DNA of 64,000 bases. Source: CAKZSB01 sp964573105. Lineage in GTDB: Bacteria > Pseudomonadota > Gammaproteobacteria > Granulosicoccales > Granulosicoccaceae. The position numbers and the translations under genes were made by a program. Shown piece by piece: positions 15,374 through 23,379 of this stretch. Position 1 is the stretch's first letter. The number at the start of each line of letters is the position of its first letter. Under the pieces are notes generated by a model that saw only the letters and a program-made list of their open reading frames with translations, did no database searches and was not told the origin of the DNA. The DNA lies in NCBI GenBank assembly GCA_964573105.1, contig CAZNIS010000020.1, positions 17,773 to 81,772 on the forward strand. Reading direction: 5' to 3'.

Positions 15374-16489
15374 TTAGTCGGTAAACGGCAGCGTGATAAC
15401 TGTACCACGTCGAATCTGTCCGTCAGCACTGTGAACGGACACTTTTTGCCCCGCCTTCCAAAAGCGTTTTCGCAACATCCCCAGCGCGACGTTTTGCCGA
15501 AAACGCGGTGACCAGATCGCGGTGGTGATGAATCCGGCTTCATCGTCGTCTACCCGCAACGGCCATGTGGAGGCGCACGGCGGGCAGGGATCGCCATCGA
15601 ACAGGATGCCGCGAATCTGTTGCGCCGGGCCTTCGCTAGTGACTTTCTGCAAGGCCTTGCGGCCGATGTGATCGACATCGTCGCCAGCATTGCAATACTG
15701 GCCAAGACCACACTCGAGCGGATTGTTGGCGCGGGTAAATTCGTTGCCGTAAGACAGCAGTCCACCTTCGACGCGCTCGATCAGGTTGGGGCTGCCAGGC
15801 GCGATATTGTATGGCTGCCCGGCCTCCCAGAGTGTGTCCCACAATGACAGCGCCAGATTCGGTTGATGCAGGTAGATTTCAAAGCCGCCCTGTTTGCTGT
15901 AACCCGAACGTGCGATCAACAGCGGCTCGCCGTTGAAATCCAGATGGCGAAACTTGAAAAAGCCAAGGGTGCGAATGGCCTCGCCGAAAACGCTCGCCAT
16001 CAAATCGTCAGCCTTTGGGCCCTGAATCGCGAGTGGTGCAACGGGCGGTTCATCGACGATCACGTTAAGACCCATGCCTTGCGCGATGCCGCCGGCCCAC
16101 AATGCGACATCGGAATCGGCGATCGACAGCCAGAAGTGATCATCGGCAAGTTTCAACAGGACCGGGTCGTTGATCATGCCGGCGTTGTTGTCGATGATCG
16201 GCACGTAGAGACACTGGCCCGTTTTTGCGTGACGCAAATCGCGTGGTGTCATCAGTTGAGCAAGTCTTGCCGCGTCCGGGCCACGCAGCTGCACCTGCCG
16301 CTGACAGCTGACATCCCAGAGCTGTACATGTTCACGCAAGTGCCAGTAGTCATCTGCCGTGCTGCGGCCAAAGCCCTTAGGCAAGATGGTGTGATTGACC
16401 ACGGAGTAGTCCGACACGCCGAGCGCTTCAACCCGCGGCGTGTACGGTGTTGCGCGAATGCGGCGAGAGACCGCCAGTTTTGCACTCAC
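15374..16489 (-). CDS. DmdA-like tetrahydrofolate-dependent demethylase (GcvT family)
   Basis: About 371 residues, the length of Pelagibacter DmdA (about 369). The N-terminus S-R-R-I-R-A-T-P-Y-T-P-R-V-E-A-L-G-V and the blocks Y-W-H-L-R-E-H-V-Q-L-W-D-V, R-Q-V-Q-L-R-G-P-D-A-A, F-W-L-S-I-A-D-S-D-V and P-N-L-I-E-R-V-E-G-G-L-L-S-Y-G-N closely resemble DmdA as I recall it. DmdA moves a methyl group from dimethylsulfoniopropionate to THF. The GTG at 16489 overlaps the upstream stop as GTGA, which fixes the start. The operon partners (TctABC, ThDP enzyme, transthyretin-like protein) are unusual for dmdA, so the substrate may differ. Confidence 0.8.
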   Translation of the reverse strand: MSAKLAVSRRIRATPYTPRVEALGVSDYSVVNHTILPKGFGRSTADDYWHLREHVQLWDVSCQRQVQLRGPDAARLAQLMTPRDLRHAKTGQCLYVPIIDNNAGMINDPVLLKLADDHFWLSIADSDVALWAGGIAQGMGLNVIVDEPPVAPLAIQGPKADDLMASVFGEAIRTLGFFKFRHLDFNGEPLLIARSGYSKQGGFEIYLHQPNLALSLWDTLWEAGQPYNIAPGSPNLIERVEGGLLSYGNEFTRANNPLECGLGQYCNAGDDVDHIGRKALQKVTSEGPAQQIRGILFDGDPCPPCASTWPLRVDDDEAGFITTAIWSPRFRQNVALGMLRKRFWKAGQKVSVHSADGQIRRGTVITLPFTD

Positions 16490-16839
16490 TGCGGGTTCAC
16501 TCCAGACCACCAGATGTTATAGGAGTGTGGCGATATCATCACCGGGATATGATATTTGCCTTGCGGGTCGGGCATTTGCAATCGAACCACCACAGAGTTC
16601 AAAATCTGCCCGCCGTCAGATGGCAGTTTACTGCGGTTGGCAAAGTAGGCGGCGGTGTGGAACACCAGCTCGTATTCGGTGTCGGGCTCGATTTCGACTT
16701 GTTCGCTAATGCGCCCTTCTTCGTTTGCTATCGATGAAAATAGCGTGTGGCGATCCGATACGCGAATGCAGTCAATTGCGATGGCGCGGGCGTGATCGCC
16801 GACAACGGAATCCAGTACGTGTGAAGAAATGGTGGCCAT
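16486..16839 (-). CDS. Transthyretin-like (5-hydroxyisourate-hydrolase-like) protein
   Basis: A 117-residue protein with the HIUase layout. The N-terminal S-H-V-L-D matches the H-x-L-D signature. The middle has Y-E-L-V-F-H-T-A-A-Y-F, and the C-terminal region has Y-H-I-P-V-M-I-S-P-H-S-Y. The diagnostic C-terminal Y-R-G-S is absent; the protein ends W-W-S-G-V-N-P-Q. Conserved residues after H-x-L-D also differ. It may therefore not hydrolyse 5-hydroxyisourate. It starts 5 bases after the ThDP enzyme stop, and its own stop overlaps the DmdA-like start, so it is embedded in the operon. A ring-opening hydrolase or binding role is a guess. Confidence 0.75.
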   Translation of the reverse strand: MATISSHVLDSVVGDHARAIAIDCIRVSDRHTLFSSIANEEGRISEQVEIEPDTEYELVFHTAAYFANRSKLPSDGGQILNSVVVRLQMPDPQGKYHIPVMISPHSYNIWWSGVNPQ

Positions 16840-16844
16840 GCTGA

Positions 16845-18566
16845 TTACTCGATGGATGCCTTATCGCGCTTGCTGGTAGTGGCCAGCACGATCGGGCTTA
16901 TGTAGCCTTTGGTTTTGACATTAACGCAGGCGGTCTTGCCACTGGCTATGGCCCGTTTAACCGCAGGTACTACTTCGCCCGGTGTTTCTACCAGTTCTCC
17001 ATAGCCGCCCAGCCCTTCAAACATTTTGTGAAACGGGATATCGCGAAAGTCGGTGGCGAAGTGGGTTTCGCTGGCAAACATTCGCTCCTGCTGTTGGGAA
17101 ATACAGTCCAGCCCGCCGTTGCTGTCGATCACCACGACGATCGGCAGTTCTTCCTGAAAGGCCGCCTCGACACTGAGCCCGCCAGATAAAAAGGCACCGT
17201 CACCGCTGATCAACACGACATTGCTTTGCCGGTGGGTCAGCTTGGCGGCAATCGCAAACGATACGCCGACCCCGAGCATACTGAAGGTGCCGGGGTGCAG
17301 GATATTGCCGAGCTTCTGCCCCTTCCAGCCGGCGATGTTGACCGCGATCTCGGACCAGAAATGCGTGTTGCCGCCGTCGATCACCAGCCAGTCGTCGTCA
17401 CCCATCGCCTCCTGCACGTCGATCGCCAGTTGCAGCGGATGAATCCTGCCGCCGGTCTCGGCGGGGCCAGGGATCTCGGCGATGCATTTGTCTACCCATT
17501 CGCCGCGCTTGATGCGATTGTCGTCGTGCCAGCTTTTACCGAGCGTCCACTTGCCCTCGGCTTTCAGTTGCAGCAACGCATCGAGAAACGCGTTCGGGTC
17601 GCTTAACAACAGATGGTCCGCGGCACGATTGAGCTCGGTCTCCTCGTGTGAGCCATTGACGCAGATCAATTGCGTGGTGGCTGGAAACAGTGGCGGGTTG
17701 CCGAAGTTCATTTGGTTGTCGAGGCGGCCGCCGACGATGATGGTTACGTCGGCGTTTTGCAGCGCGTATTCGGATGGCGGGTACTGGTGGATGTCGGCAA
17801 GACCCATATAGGCGTCGCTTTCTTCACCCAGCAGTTTTTGGTGATAGGGGATATTGAAGATCGGAATGTTGAGCGCACGCCCGGTCTGCTCGAGTTTTTC
17901 ATCGGCGCCGGACCACCAGACGCCGTGGCCGCCGATCAACACCGGGCGCTGCGCACCGGCAATGATGTCCAGAATGCGCTGCAGATCCAGCGGGTCTGGC
18001 CAGGCGCGCAGGCGCGAGGTTTGATGGCGGTTGAACGGGCGCTCGTCGCGCGCAGAATCGGCGTCGAACGAACTGAACATGATGTCGACCGGAATACTCA
18101 GGTGTACCGGGCCAGGGTAGCCGCTGGTCGCGATTTTCCAGGCGCGGTCGACGAATTCTGGAATCCGCTCACCGTGCGTGACCTCGGCGCTGTACTTGGT
18201 TAGCGGAGCCGCGATCGCGACATCGTCGATTTCCTTAAATCCGCCGCTGCCCTTGCGTTTTAACGTGCTGGAGCCGGTGATGAAAATGACCGGCGAGCGC
18301 TCACCCCAGGCCTCCATCATCGCCGGCACTGCGTTGGCAAAGCCCTCGGGGCCGACCAGGCAAACCGTGGGTTCGCGATTGATCCGCGTATAGCCATCCG
18401 CCAGATGCCCGGCAACTTGTTCATGCGGTGAATTGATCACCGGCATCTGGCATTCCATAAAGCCTTCCAGCGCCGGATTGCAAAAACCGCCGCTGAGCGT
18501 GAACACCTGTTTGACGCCCTTGTCGTGAAAGGCGCGTGCGAGCAGCGCGCCACCGCGGATTTTCAT
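16845..18566 (-). CDS. ThDP-dependent enzyme (acetolactate-synthase/oxalyl-CoA-decarboxylase superfamily)
   Basis: A 573-residue protein from ATG 18566. The PYR domain has F-T-L-S-G-G-F-C-N-P-A-L-E-G and the activating Glu in S-P-H-E-Q-V-A-G-H-L-A-D-G-Y. The central domain has I-G-G-H-G-V-W-W-S-G. The PP domain has I-S-G-D-G-A-F-L-S-G-G and V-V-V-I-D-S-N-G-G. It is the first gene of the leftward operon. The sequence is not clearly acetolactate synthase, sulfoacetaldehyde acetyltransferase or glyoxylate carboligase. Decarboxylation, acyl transfer or carboligation of a 2-oxoacid or acyl-CoA is expected. The promoter should lie in 18567-18700 but no strong hexamers stand out. Confidence 0.82.
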   Translation of the reverse strand: MKIRGGALLARAFHDKGVKQVFTLSGGFCNPALEGFMECQMPVINSPHEQVAGHLADGYTRINREPTVCLVGPEGFANAVPAMMEAWGERSPVIFITGSSTLKRKGSGGFKEIDDVAIAAPLTKYSAEVTHGERIPEFVDRAWKIATSGYPGPVHLSIPVDIMFSSFDADSARDERPFNRHQTSRLRAWPDPLDLQRILDIIAGAQRPVLIGGHGVWWSGADEKLEQTGRALNIPIFNIPYHQKLLGEESDAYMGLADIHQYPPSEYALQNADVTIIVGGRLDNQMNFGNPPLFPATTQLICVNGSHEETELNRAADHLLLSDPNAFLDALLQLKAEGKWTLGKSWHDDNRIKRGEWVDKCIAEIPGPAETGGRIHPLQLAIDVQEAMGDDDWLVIDGGNTHFWSEIAVNIAGWKGQKLGNILHPGTFSMLGVGVSFAIAAKLTHRQSNVVLISGDGAFLSGGLSVEAAFQEELPIVVVIDSNGGLDCISQQQERMFASETHFATDFRDIPFHKMFEGLGGYGELVETPGEVVPAVKRAIASGKTACVNVKTKGYISPIVLATTSKRDKASIE

Positions 18567-18896
18567 TTTTTTCTTGTCCCCCGTGCTGGCTGACAGTCCA
18601 AAGATTGGTTTGCGCCGCGCCAGCTGGTGATGGTCAGAATAATTCGCATCATATAGGCAAACGAGTGCGGGTGTGAAGCAAGGCGCGTCGGAGGATATAT
18701 GGACTGTGCTTTTTCGCGATTCGGGGTCAGTGTCTGGCTGGAAGAATAGTTGGAAGACAGCGCTGTAGTGCGAGCACTGTGTGTGGGAAAGCCTATCTAA
18801 CGCCACGGCTAGTAACGGTGGGTTGGCTGCCGCGTGCGGATCGCGACGCGCTGCGTGCCCAACGTTTTATTGGCAACGTACGTGACGAATGGACGC
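18567..18896. other. Upstream region of the ThDP-TctABC operon
   Basis: 330 bases without a supported gene. It must contain the promoter of the leftward operon. GCGTGCCCAAC at 18853-18863 is an exact inverted copy of GTTGGGCACGC at 18913-18923 within the neighbouring dispersed repeat, which looks like the stub of a second copy placed head to head. Confidence 0.4.
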
Positions 18897-19002
18897 ACCC
18901 CTTTACGGCATTGTTGGGCACGCGGTCTTGAAGTGGGTGAAGGAGTGGTCGCGTTGCTGGCCTTGGTTTGCCGTCAACCGTAGCGCTGGCTTTGCCCTAC
19001 CA
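18897..19002 (+). repeat. Dispersed ~105-bp intergenic repeat, copy 5
   Basis: Contains CATTGTTGGGCACGCGGTCT near the left end and GTAGCGCTGGCTTTGCCCTACC at 18980-19001. The middle is more diverged. It ends about 100 bases short of the stop codon of the leftward oxidase gene, unlike the copies that abut a stop codon. Confidence 0.8.
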
Positions 19003-19101
19003 ACACCGCACGCACGGCGTGCTTTAGGAGACCTTCTCCAGTTGATTCTGGATTGGAAGTCTGCCTGTGATGGCGCGATGATTCGATCGTATTGTTCCCC
19101 G

Positions 19102-21768
19102 TTAGATCCTCACGACAATGCATGCGTCGAAGTCGCTCGCGTCCTCGGAATACAGGGTCACTGCGCCGACTGCACTATTCGCCGGGGCCGCGATGGTCGT
19201 CTGGTAGATGTCTGACGTGCCAGGCGTGACCACCAGCACGTCGACGTTCAGGGCGGTGAATGAATCGTCGGATATTTGCAGAGTGATACTGGAATATCGA
19301 GCATCTTCAGACTGCGCCAGGCACTGTAGTTCGTACTGTTCGCCAGCTGTTACCGGGAATTCCTGGTAAATACAACCGGCGTTTTCAACTCGCAAGGATT
19401 GTCCGTCGCCGTTCTGGTTGGCATTGACCGATGTAAGCTCGGTCGCCGCGCAGTCATTCCAGGCGGTTTTTCCCTGCTCGAATGAACTGTTAGTGAGCAG
19501 ATTGTCAGCTGGAATTGTCAGCGACGCGGGCGGTGTCACGGGGGTGACAGATGTTTCATCGGCTTTGAGTAAGCAGGAGTCGAAATAGCTTTGTCCCTCG
19601 GAATAAAATGTAACGGCGGAGAACGCCGCATTGGCAGGTGCCTGCAGGCGCTGTTCAAAAGTTTGGTAGTCGGTTGCGGACACCGTAGCGGAGTCGTTCA
19701 ACAACTCATTGTATTGAGAATCGAGCATATTGATGTTGATGCTGGTAAATGTTGTGCCGTCATTTTTAGCATCGCATGTCAGGGTATAGGTAGCGCCAGG
19801 TATTACGCTGACTTCCTGATAGAGGCAGGCGCCTGCTGTCTGGCGCAACGCCTGGCTGCCATGATTGCTTTGATCGGTGATTTGCGAAAGGCTATCTGCA
19901 GCGCAGGCAATCCAATTCGACTTGCCGGACTCAAAGCCACCGTTGATCAGCAGGTTGTCAGGGTCGGTATCAGCCGGGTCGGTATTGTTTGTCAGCAGTG
20001 TTTGATCACCGCCCAGCATGGCGAGCTTTGCGTGTGAAGGTACGCCTTGTTGATCGAAGACGAACAGCATATACAGGCCCGGTGGTGCGATATTCGGATT
20101 GTCGGGTCCGACAACCGTCAATGTATCGCCGTTTTGTTCAAACGCCAGTTCCATGTAGCGCTGTGACTGATCAAAGCTGTGCGTCGCCGAGCCCGATCGA
20201 ATAAATGACACTTTGCTGATCGGATCGTCGCTGCCAACGCGGACAAAGAACTCGCTTGCATAGTCCGGTGCTGCCATCGTGGTGATCGACGGTCGTTGTG
20301 CCAGCGCGCCGTTTTCGTCGAAAAGATACGGTGGGATAAACACTTCAGCGTTCATATTCACCACTGGCCCGGGTGGGCCACCGCCGGCGGTCAGGACTCG
20401 GCCATTGGGTAGAAGTATGGCCGTTGAATGGTACAGCCTTGCCTTGGCGGCTTTGGCGGTCAATGTCCATTGACCGGTATCTGGATTCCAGATTTCACCG
20501 GGATAATCACCGGAGTTGGTCGTTGCTCCGGTTTCGATACCGCCACTGAGGAATACCTCGCCATTGGCGAGTACGGTCGCATCGGCCCAGCTTCTGGAAT
20601 GCAGGCTGGATGCCGTCAGCGCAAGCGTTGCGTCATCGCCGCTGATGTCGAGTATTTCCGCGCGTTTGTTGCGCGAGACAAATAGAATTCTGCCCGGTTC
20701 AAACATGGCGGCCGGTGAATTGACTCCACCAAAACTGCCGCGAAATTCGCCAAGTTCTGTCAGCGTACCTCGACCGTCAGCTGACAGTTCGAACAGACGG
20801 TCCTGCCCGATGTCCGCGACGACTACTTTTCCATTGTGGCGCAGCCACGCGCGTGGGTAGTACCAGATGCGATTAAACAGCGCCTGATTAGCTGCACCTG
20901 CCAGCAGGCTCCACTGCCCGGTTTCCGGGTCGTACACCTCGGGGACCGGCGGGATAGAGATATTATCGGTTAGTGCCGCTGGCGAGTTGTTCCTGAACTT
21001 GCGCCCGCCCAGTGCCAGTTGTCTGCCATCGGCCAGTGTCAACAGCGTTGGGTACCAACGCGGAAAATGCATGGTCGGGCCGTCGAAGAGTAAATTGGTT
21101 TGATAGTCGAAAATCGTCGTCGCGTCGATGCCATCGTTTTTCAACGTCTGATTGTCAACTTGATTGCCGTCGCCGCCGGATACCAGCAGTTTTCCATCGG
21201 GCAGCACGGATTGTGCGCTGCAGAATAGATTGGTCTCAATGCCAGTGGGTGATGTTTCGTGCGAGTCGCTGTCGGTGCCCCGCCAGCGGAACCATTTGTC
21301 GAATGTGAAAGCGGTAGCGTTTTGTGCGTCTGGATTGGTGCCGTAAGTGAGTACTGTGTCGTCCGGTAGCAGTGCCATATGGATTGGACTGACGGGCCAG
21401 TTGAACACGCTGGTCCAGGCGCCTTCTTGCTTGCGTACCGGATCGGCGTCGAGTGCCGCACCGATCGCAGGCTCATTGGTGATGACTCCACTGGCGTCGA
21501 CTTCATAATCGCCTGCGAAGTGGAACACGGGTTCATCTGCGGACAGGCCGTCATCAATTGGGCCTGTCTCTTCGTTGAGCTCCAGGATGAATACATCCGA
21601 GATTTCATCTTCGCCCTCGGTTAGATTGACCGAGCCTTCGCAGCCAGCCAAAAGCACCGCCAACAGCCCTACGCATATCCAGCCCTGCAACGGTGATTGC
21701 AAAAACGGTCGCGGCTCTGCTTGAGACCGGGCAGCGGTCGAATCGGTGGCGGCAGTGTGGTTGATCAT
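19102..21768 (-). CDS. Lipoprotein copper-radical oxidase (galactose oxidase-like) with two C-terminal jelly-roll modules
   Basis: An 888-residue protein. Residues 31-43 end in a lipobox (V-L-L-A-G-C, C43). A kelch propeller (about 110-480) and a DUF1929 domain (about 485-595) follow. All galactose-oxidase ligands have counterparts: C183 in L-F-C-S-A-Q, Y239 in P-R-W-Y-P-T, Y446 and H447 in A-R-L-Y-H-S-T, and H579 in V-P-S-H-A-K. The Cys-Tyr pair would form the radical cofactor. Two related modules near 605-735 and 755-888, each opening D-N-L-L-x-N-x-x-F-E, look like carbohydrate-binding jelly rolls. It probably oxidises alcohol groups on glycans or aldehydes at the cell surface, producing H2O2. 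Confidence 0.82.
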   Translation of the reverse strand: MINHTAATDSTAARSQAEPRPFLQSPLQGWICVGLLAVLLAGCEGSVNLTEGEDEISDVFILELNEETGPIDDGLSADEPVFHFAGDYEVDASGVITNEPAIGAALDADPVRKQEGAWTSVFNWPVSPIHMALLPDDTVLTYGTNPDAQNATAFTFDKWFRWRGTDSDSHETSPTGIETNLFCSAQSVLPDGKLLVSGGDGNQVDNQTLKNDGIDATTIFDYQTNLLFDGPTMHFPRWYPTLLTLADGRQLALGGRKFRNNSPAALTDNISIPPVPEVYDPETGQWSLLAGAANQALFNRIWYYPRAWLRHNGKVVVADIGQDRLFELSADGRGTLTELGEFRGSFGGVNSPAAMFEPGRILFVSRNKRAEILDISGDDATLALTASSLHSRSWADATVLANGEVFLSGGIETGATTNSGDYPGEIWNPDTGQWTLTAKAAKARLYHSTAILLPNGRVLTAGGGPPGPVVNMNAEVFIPPYLFDENGALAQRPSITTMAAPDYASEFFVRVGSDDPISKVSFIRSGSATHSFDQSQRYMELAFEQNGDTLTVVGPDNPNIAPPGLYMLFVFDQQGVPSHAKLAMLGGDQTLLTNNTDPADTDPDNLLINGGFESGKSNWIACAADSLSQITDQSNHGSQALRQTAGACLYQEVSVIPGATYTLTCDAKNDGTTFTSININMLDSQYNELLNDSATVSATDYQTFEQRLQAPANAAFSAVTFYSEGQSYFDSCLLKADETSVTPVTPPASLTIPADNLLTNSSFEQGKTAWNDCAATELTSVNANQNGDGQSLRVENAGCIYQEFPVTAGEQYELQCLAQSEDARYSSITLQISDDSFTALNVDVLVVTPGTSDIYQTTIAAPANSAVGAVTLYSEDASDFDACIVVRI

Positions 21769-22123
21769 GCGGTTTACTTAGGTAACAGATCCCTAAGGGC
21801 TAGGCGGCAGATGCTGGTGAAGCTGTAGGGTGCGCAGTTGGCAGAGCAGTGCAAGCGCTTGAGTTGGCAGAAAATGACGCCGGGTATTTGCTGGTCAGGT
21901 AAACAGTGCGATGTGGCAGAGTCGCGTGGGAGTAGACGAATGCACGTGTTTCCAGGCCAGAATATCTGGTCCCGCCGTGGCTTTTTGTGGTTAGGTGATT
22001 GCGTTGCGCGAAGTCGGCGCGCTAACAGCTTACCGGGCAACCGTATGTCGGCCGACGTGGGAGATCGCAACGCGTGGCGTGGCGGGGTTTGAAATTAATA
22101 CAATGTATCGTTGTTGCAGACAT
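21769..22123. other. Upstream region of the copper-radical oxidase gene
   Basis: 355 bases between the leftward oxidase start and dispersed repeat copy 6. No open frame with family features was found on either strand. It probably carries the oxidase promoter. Confidence 0.4.
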
Positions 22124-22229
22124 CCCCTCACGACACTGTTGGGCACGCGTTATTGATGGGGGTGAAAGTGTCTGGCTGCTGGGCTGGCATTGAAACAGCG
22201 TCAGCTGACCCGCTGGCTTTGCTCTACCT
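22124..22229 (+). repeat. Dispersed ~105-bp intergenic repeat, copy 6
   Basis: Has CCCCTCACGACACTGTTGGG at the left and CCCGCTGGCTTTGCTCTACC at the right. CTA at 22224-22226, inside its end block, is the TAG stop of the leftward FMN-dehydrogenase gene. It is the last copy found in the window. Confidence 0.8.
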
Positions 22230-23351
22230 GCGTTCCTCACACAGGATGACTTGAGTGATTTGCTCGACATTTAATGCGCCAATTTGTGCCATCGCAAGGT
22301 TCATTTCATCGCGCAGAATTTCGATCACGCGATTTAATCCAAGCTCTCCATCGGCGCCGAGTCCATACATGAACGGCCGGCCGAGCATGATGAAGTTAGC
22401 GCCCCGGGCGATCGCTTTGACGATACTCTCGCCGTTGCGCACGCCGCTGTCGAAAAGCAACGGAAATGTTTCACCGACGGCTGCGCGAATGCGGGGCAGC
22501 ATCTCTATGGCGGGTGGTGCGCTGTCGAGTTGTCGGCCGCCGTGGTTGGAGACGTAGATGGCGTCTGCACCGGCGGCCTGAATGGCGGCAGCGTCTTCGG
22601 CTGACAATACGCCTTTGACGACCAGCTTGCCCTGCCAGCGATCGCGCAGGCGTTGTAGAAAGTCGTGATCCACTTTGCCACGGCTCTCGTTGCGCACGAA
22701 TGCGCCGTGGCCAGCGTCGGCGGCGAAATTGGCAGTGCGAGGTATACCCTTGAGAAGTGTCCCGATCGACCAGCGCGGGTGCAGGGCGAAGTCGATGAAT
22801 TGCTTTGGCCCAATTTTGATCGGGGTTTTAAATCCGTTTTTCTGATCGCGCGGGCGCGGTGCGACCTGGGGCACATCGACGGTCAGTAACAGCACTTTGC
22901 AGCCGGCATTGGCGGCGCGATTGACGAAGCTCATCGCCAGTTCTTCAGACTGACCCACGTAAAGCTGAAACCACAGGTTGTCGCCGGCAGCTTTCGCCAT
23001 CTCTTCTATGCTGGTCGAGGAGGCGGTCGACAGGCACAGCGGAATATTATAAGTGCTTGCGGCACGCGCCATCGCGAGATCAGCCGCAGGGCGAGCGAGA
23101 TTGCACATACCCATGGGTGCGATGCCGAAGGGGAGGTCCCAGTCGCGCTCTAGAAAACGGGTGCGTGGATGCCTTGATTCGACGTTGATCAGCGTACGCG
23201 GTTGCAGCCGAATCGCTTCCAGCGCTTCGCGATTGAGGCGGCAGGCGGTCTCGCTACCGGTGGCGCCGTCGATAAAATCGAATATCATGCGCGGCAGTTT
23301 TTTGCGCGCGATCCTGCGCGCATCGTCAATTGAATATAGCTCCACTGACAC
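22224..23351 (-). CDS. FMN-dependent alpha-hydroxyacid dehydrogenase (LldD-like)
   Basis: A 375-residue TIM-barrel flavoenzyme of the L-lactate dehydrogenase/glycolate oxidase family. Visible are the N-terminal F-D-F-I-D-G-A-T-G-S, the FMN-site P-M-G-M-C-N-L, W-F-Q-L-Y-V, L-L-L-T-V-D-V-P, the catalytic His in S-N-H-G-G-R-Q-L-D and a D-S-G-V-R-N-G motif. It oxidises an L-2-hydroxyacid to the 2-oxoacid, feeding electrons to the respiratory chain or oxygen. It is the last gene of a tight leftward series (yadG-like, yadH-like, nudix; 28 bases between nudix and this gene), although a shared function is not obvious. L-lactate is only one of several possible substrates. Confidence 0.88.
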   Translation of the reverse strand: MSVELYSIDDARRIARKKLPRMIFDFIDGATGSETACRLNREALEAIRLQPRTLINVESRHPRTRFLERDWDLPFGIAPMGMCNLARPAADLAMARAASTYNIPLCLSTASSTSIEEMAKAAGDNLWFQLYVGQSEELAMSFVNRAANAGCKVLLLTVDVPQVAPRPRDQKNGFKTPIKIGPKQFIDFALHPRWSIGTLLKGIPRTANFAADAGHGAFVRNESRGKVDHDFLQRLRDRWQGKLVVKGVLSAEDAAAIQAAGADAIYVSNHGGRQLDSAPPAIEMLPRIRAAVGETFPLLFDSGVRNGESIVKAIARGANFIMLGRPFMYGLGADGELGLNRVIEILRDEMNLAMAQIGALNVEQITQVILCEERR

Positions 23352-23379
23352 TGTCCCGTTTTACATGCCGGTCAACTGA

